A DNA stretch of 64,000 nt from contig DDPE01000038.1 in NCBI GenBank assembly GCA_002342035.1, forward strand, positions 1 through 64,000, read 5' to 3'. How positions within the stretch are numbered: the first letter of the stretch is position 1; every line of letters begins with the position of its first letter. The position numbers and the translations under genes are program-made. Shown here one piece after another: positions 61,065 through 64,000 of the stretch. Origin of the DNA: Asticcacaulis sp. UBA2476. GTDB taxonomy: Bacteria > Pseudomonadota > Alphaproteobacteria > Caulobacterales > Caulobacteraceae. The notes under the pieces were generated by a model, which saw only the letters and a list, made by a program, of their open reading frames with translations, searched no databases and was not told the origin of the DNA.

Positions 61065-61667
61065 ATGAACTCGCAAACCCCCATTGTTGATGTCCGCGAA
61101 GACCTCCTTGACACCGCTCAAACCATTATGAGCGGTAAAGGCTTCTCCGCGGTTGGCCTGAATGAGATCCTCTCATCTGCCGGGGTACCTAAGGGTTCGT
61201 TTTATTATTACTTTGCGTCCAAGGAAGCCTTTGGAGAGGCACTCTTGCGCCGATACTTTGAAAATTATCTGGCCGCCATGGACAGCCTGTTTAGACAGCC
61301 GGATCTAAATGCCGCCCGTCAGCTTAAAGCCTATTTTCAGGGCTGGCTGGACACGCAAACCTCGCATGCCGCTCACAGCAAGTGTCTTGTGGTAAAGCTT
61401 GCGGCAGAAGTCGCGGACCTGTCCGAGGCCATGCGGGGCGTGCTCCTGCGCGGAACGACCGACATCATCGAAAGGCTTGCCACGGCTATTGATAGCGGCA
61501 ACTCTGACGGCTCCTTATCCATTACAGATGCGTACAGAGACGTCGCCGAGGGGCTTTATCAGTCATGGCTGGGGGCCAGTCTCCTGGCAAAAATTACTAA
61601 AGACGACGCCCCCCTGAAAGCGGCCATGGTCGCAACAGTCCGCACCCTCAGTCTGGCGGGTGAGTAA
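61065..61667 (+). CDS. TetR-family transcriptional regulator
   Basis: Repressor with the N-terminal helix-turn-helix at residues ~12-58 (L-L-D-T-A-Q-T-I-M-S-G-K-G-F-S-A-V-G-L-N-E-I-L, then V-P-K-G-S-F-Y-Y-Y-F-A-S-K-E-A-F). The ligand domain has H-S-K-C-L-V-V-K-L-A-A-E and ends near residue 200. One Cys at the start of that helix is common in YxaF-like regulators of stress enzymes. It probably controls itself and the DJ-1/DUF1330 genes. Confidence 0.88.
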   Translation: MNSQTPIVDVREDLLDTAQTIMSGKGFSAVGLNEILSSAGVPKGSFYYYFASKEAFGEALLRRYFENYLAAMDSLFRQPDLNAARQLKAYFQGWLDTQTSHAAHSKCLVVKLAAEVADLSEAMRGVLLRGTTDIIERLATAIDSGNSDGSLSITDAYRDVAEGLYQSWLGASLLAKITKDDAPLKAAMVATVRTLSLAGE

Positions 61668-61709
61668 CTATGCCACCTCTCTGTTCGCATTACCGCGCCA
61701 CACTTATAG

Positions 61710-61721
61710 TAGACTGGTCTA
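61710..61721. promoter_or_regulatory. Candidate TetR operator 2
   Basis: TAGACTGGTCTA, a perfect 12-bp palindrome apart from its centre, between the TetR gene and the DJ-1-family gene. Downstream of it are hairpins AGCCTCGCGAGGCT (61737-61750) and CCGGC-AAC-GCCGG (61770-61782) in the leader. Confidence 0.55.
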
Positions 61722-61836
61722 ATTATTACACATCAGAGCCTCGCGAGGCTTTGTCACAGAATTCAAGCCGGCAACGCCGGGACTGAAGCATGGGGCCAGG
61801 AAAGCCCCTCACCGCAATCTTGAAAGGATATTCGAC

Positions 61837-62532
61837 ATGAAAGTACTAATGGTTTTGACCTCACACGACGAACTTGGAAACACCGGTCGTAAAACCGGCT
61901 TCTGGCTTGAAGAGTTTGCCGCCCCTTATTACACGTTCAAGGCTGCGGGCGCCGACATCACCCTTGCCTCACCAAAGGGCGGCCAGCCGCCGCTCGACCC
62001 GAAAAGCGATGAGCCGGACTTTCAGACCGAGTTCACGGAGCGCTTCAAAGTCGACCCCTCGGCTCAGAAAGCCTTGGCAACCACGGTCAAGCTTGCCGAC
62101 ATTTCAACGAAGGATTTCGATACGGTCTTCTATCCGGGTGGCCACGGCCCTCTTTGGGATCTCGCCGAAGATCCGGTTTCGATCTCGCTGATTGAGGCTA
62201 TGTGGCAAGACGGCAAGCCGATCGCCTTTGTCTGTCACGCCCCCGGCGTCTTGCGGCACGTTAAGGACGAAGACGGCACCCCTCTGGTAACCGGCAAACG
62301 CGTCACCGGCTTTACCAATTCTGAGGAAGACGGCGTTGGCCTGACCCAGGTGGTTCCGTTCCTCGTTGAGGATGTCCTCAAGCAAAATGGTGGCATCTAC
62401 TCGAAGGGCGCGGACTGGGGTTCCTATGCCGTTCAGGATGGCCAGTTGATCACCGGGCAAAATCCGGGCTCATCTGTCGAAACCGTCGAGTTGTTGCTCA
62501 AGACCTTGTCACGTGAAGCCTCACCGGCATGA
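61837..62532 (+). CDS. DJ-1/PfpI-family (Hsp31-like) protein
   Basis: Class I glutamine amidotransferase-like fold of the DJ-1/PfpI group; relatives act as glyoxalase III-type or chaperone-like stress proteins. V-L-M-V-L-T-S-H opens the fold, a conserved Glu is in W-L-E-E-F-A-A-P-Y-Y, and the nucleophile Cys is in A-F-V-C-H-A-P-G. G-G-H-G-P-L-W-D precedes it. GAAAGGATATTCGAC before ATG 61837. It overlaps the DUF1330 gene by 4 bp. Confidence 0.9.
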   Translation: MKVLMVLTSHDELGNTGRKTGFWLEEFAAPYYTFKAAGADITLASPKGGQPPLDPKSDEPDFQTEFTERFKVDPSAQKALATTVKLADISTKDFDTVFYPGGHGPLWDLAEDPVSISLIEAMWQDGKPIAFVCHAPGVLRHVKDEDGTPLVTGKRVTGFTNSEEDGVGLTQVVPFLVEDVLKQNGGIYSKGADWGSYAVQDGQLITGQNPGSSVETVELLLKTLSREASPA

Positions 62533-62822
62533 CCGCCTTTGTGGTCATTCTGCGCGAGCGCACGACCGATCCGTCGGAACTTGCGCTCTATCGCGAACAG
62601 GCACCGCAGGCGCGCGCCGGACACGCAATTGAATCGCTCGCCGCCTACGGCCCCTTGGAAATTCTGGAAGGCCCAACCTTTGAAGGCGCCGCCATCCTGA
62701 AGTTTCCCTCAGTAGACGCAGCGCACGCCTGGTATTCAAGTTCGGCATATCAGGCCGCGCGGGTCCACCGGGAATCCGGCAGTGAAAGCCGAATGTTCAT
62801 CCTGCAAGGCTTGGAGCCTTAA
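62529..62822 (+). CDS. DUF1330 family protein
   Basis: Small ferredoxin-like-fold protein of unknown function (97 residues). It contains F-V-V-I-L-R-E-R-T-T-D, L-E-I-L-E-G-P, A-A-I-L-K-F-P-S-V-D-A-A-H-A-W-Y-S-S and Y-Q-A-A-R-V-H-R, all family-typical. It is co-translated with the DJ-1-family protein by an ATGA overlap. Confidence 0.85.
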   Translation: MTAFVVILRERTTDPSELALYREQAPQARAGHAIESLAAYGPLEILEGPTFEGAAILKFPSVDAAHAWYSSSAYQAARVHRESGSESRMFILQGLEP

Positions 62823-62830
62823 CCCACGTC

Positions 62831-62880
62831 AGGCTTAGTCAGACCGGCACAGCCGGTGCCGGCCTGACTAAGCCTTTCTT
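62831..62880 (+). terminator. Long terminator of the DJ-1/DUF1330 unit
   Basis: AGGCTTAGTCAG pairs with CTGACTAAGCCT, enclosing CCGGCAC-AGCCG-GTGCCGG, followed by TTTCTT. Nineteen pairs with two bulges, nine bases after the DUF1330 stop. Confidence 0.85.
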
Positions 62881-62947
62881 GCGCACATACCTGCACCGGC
62901 CATCTCCGGAAATGGTTGCATCACCCCAATTACCCAAGGAACTCACT

Positions 62948-64000
62948 ATGCCGGCCAGTTGCGCCCCCCTCCACAAAGGTAATTTGCCGCGAAACGATGC
63001 CGTCAAACTGCATTCAGGGCAGTCTTCCAGTTCTGCGCACCCCCATGAGAAACCACTATCGCTCTCGGCCGCATTAATTTGTATAATCCTCGTCGCCATC
63101 GACCTGCGCCCCGGCATTGTGTCCATAGGCCCACTGCTGCCATTGCTGCGGGAAACCTTTGGCTTGTCTAATGCACAGGCATCGCTGCTCACGGCTATCC
63201 CGCCATTCTCATGGGGGGACTGGCCTTCCCGACGCCTTGGCTCGCCACAAGATTTGGGCGTGACAATGTTATACTGGCAGCGCTTGCCATCCTGACCCTG
63301 GCGACCCTGTGCAGAGCCTTTGCCAATTCATGGATCGTCTTGCTTCTGGCCACGGCAGGCATCGGCGCAGGCATTGCGGTTGTCGGGGCGCTGATTGCGG
63401 GCTTCGTCAAAAAGAGCTTTCCCAGACACACCTCACTGCTAATGGGGGTATACGCCATGTCACTCGGCCTCGGCAGTACGCTTGCCGCAGGCTCGGCTGG
63501 TCCCATTGCCACCGCGACCGCCAGTTGGCGGTTTAGCTCAGGCATCTTTGCCATTTTCGGACTAACGGGCATAGCCGCCTGGCTCTATATTTCCCGCCGG
63601 GAGCCCGCAACGTCGTTGGGGGATGCCCCGGCCCCCGCGTCCGTGCCGCACCGGCGACCTTGGGGTTACCCAGCCGCCTGGTTCGCCGCGCTGTATGTGG
63701 CCACCAACAACATCCTGTTTTTTGGATTTATCGCCTGGACGGCAACCATGTACAGGGAGTTGGGTGTCAGCAACGCCCAGGCCAGCACATTACTGGCCAG
63801 CTTCACAATTGCCTTCATGATAGGCAATCTGACCGCAGGCCTCATCAGTCGCAATACCGATCGACGTCGCGTCATTACCGTCTTCGCAGGGCTCGTACTT
63901 ATCGGAAGCGTTATTACGGCGCACGTGCCGCTACTTATGCCATATCTGTTTATTCCGGTCATCGCGTTCGGCATTGGCGGCTCCTTTACCCTTGGCATGA
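62948..64000 (+). pseudogene. CynX/NimT-type MFS transporter, frameshifted and cut by the window edge
   Basis: The first frame, from ATG 62948, has L-S-A-A-L-I-C-I-I-L-V-A-I-D-L-R-P-G-I-V-S-I-G-P-L, typical of CynX/NimT permeases, and reaches A-I-P-P before losing homology. One missing base between 63203 and 63210 joins it to the next frame, which continues L-M-G-G-L-A-F-P-T-P-W-L and stays open to the window end with about seven more membrane spans. About 44 residues precede the first helix. Genuine decay or sequence error cannot be separated here. Confidence 0.75.

Overview
The window looks like chromosomal DNA of a high-GC alphaproteobacterium, most likely from the Caulobacterales (Asticcacaulis/Caulobacter-like). 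This is inferred from family content: a DUF1134 protein, several TonB-dependent receptors beside glycoside hydrolases, Tat-exported DUF885 proteins, a FecI/FecR relay, a HepT/MntA pair and GC-rich palindromic intergenic repeats. No rRNA or other decisive marker is present, so the genus is a guess.

Layout. 1-7 kb: tail of an unrecognised protein, an M23 lipoprotein, DUF805, a 2OG-Fe(II) oxygenase-like protein overlapping a Gfo/Idh/MocA oxidoreductase, a TonB-dependent receptor, and a Tat-exported DUF1134 protein. 7.5-18 kb: a type I-secreted RTX protein, a proline-rich TonB-like protein, a fasciclin protein, an SGNH esterase, an unlisted 30-residue membrane peptide, an ECF sigma/membrane-protein pair, a GH5 glycosidase and small enzymes. 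18-27.9 kb: two tandem DUF885 proteins, a large TonB-dependent receptor behind a very AT-rich region, a FUSC protein and an EamA transporter. 28-35 kb: a defence/toxin-rich stretch around the housekeeping GTPase gene typA, holding an AAA ATPase + RloB-like pair, an AT-rich OLD-like ATPase-TOPRIM gene broken by one frameshift, and a MntA/HepT-type pair. 35.7-38.8 kb: wrbA, a lysine-tailed HExxH protein, nnrD and msrA.

At 38,937-39,026 lies a tRNA-Ser(GGA). Its 3' end and downstream flank (34 bp, 39,013-39,046) recur exactly at 60,419-60,452, next to a tyrosine recombinase gene. This delimits a ~21.4 kb integrated island. Its core cargo reads as one glycan-use locus: FecI-like sigma, FecR-like anti-sigma, a FecA-type TonB receptor, two GH3 glycosidases and a secreted acyl esterase. 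It also carries LysR/OYE/aldo-keto reductase and HxlR/SDR modules, a Sel1-TonB_C protein and gene debris. The integrase frame has an amber codon exactly where the catalytic tyrosine should be, so the island looks immobilised. A nucleotidyltransferase-HEPN gene at the other end has an in-frame TGA.

Right of the island are a truncated SDR, a TetR regulator with two similar operator-like palindromes, a DJ-1/PfpI-family gene overlapping a DUF1330 gene, and a CynX/NimT-type MFS gene with a one-base frameshift that runs off the window.

Two short intergenic repeat families separate cleanly: GC-rich palindromes of the CCCCCTCCCC/GGGGAGG type occur only outside the island, and paired GCGCCC-GAAC-CGGACAT / CCCGAAAGCGGACAT modules occur only inside it. 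Several disruptions are single-base events, so sequencing error must be excluded before they are read as biological decay.
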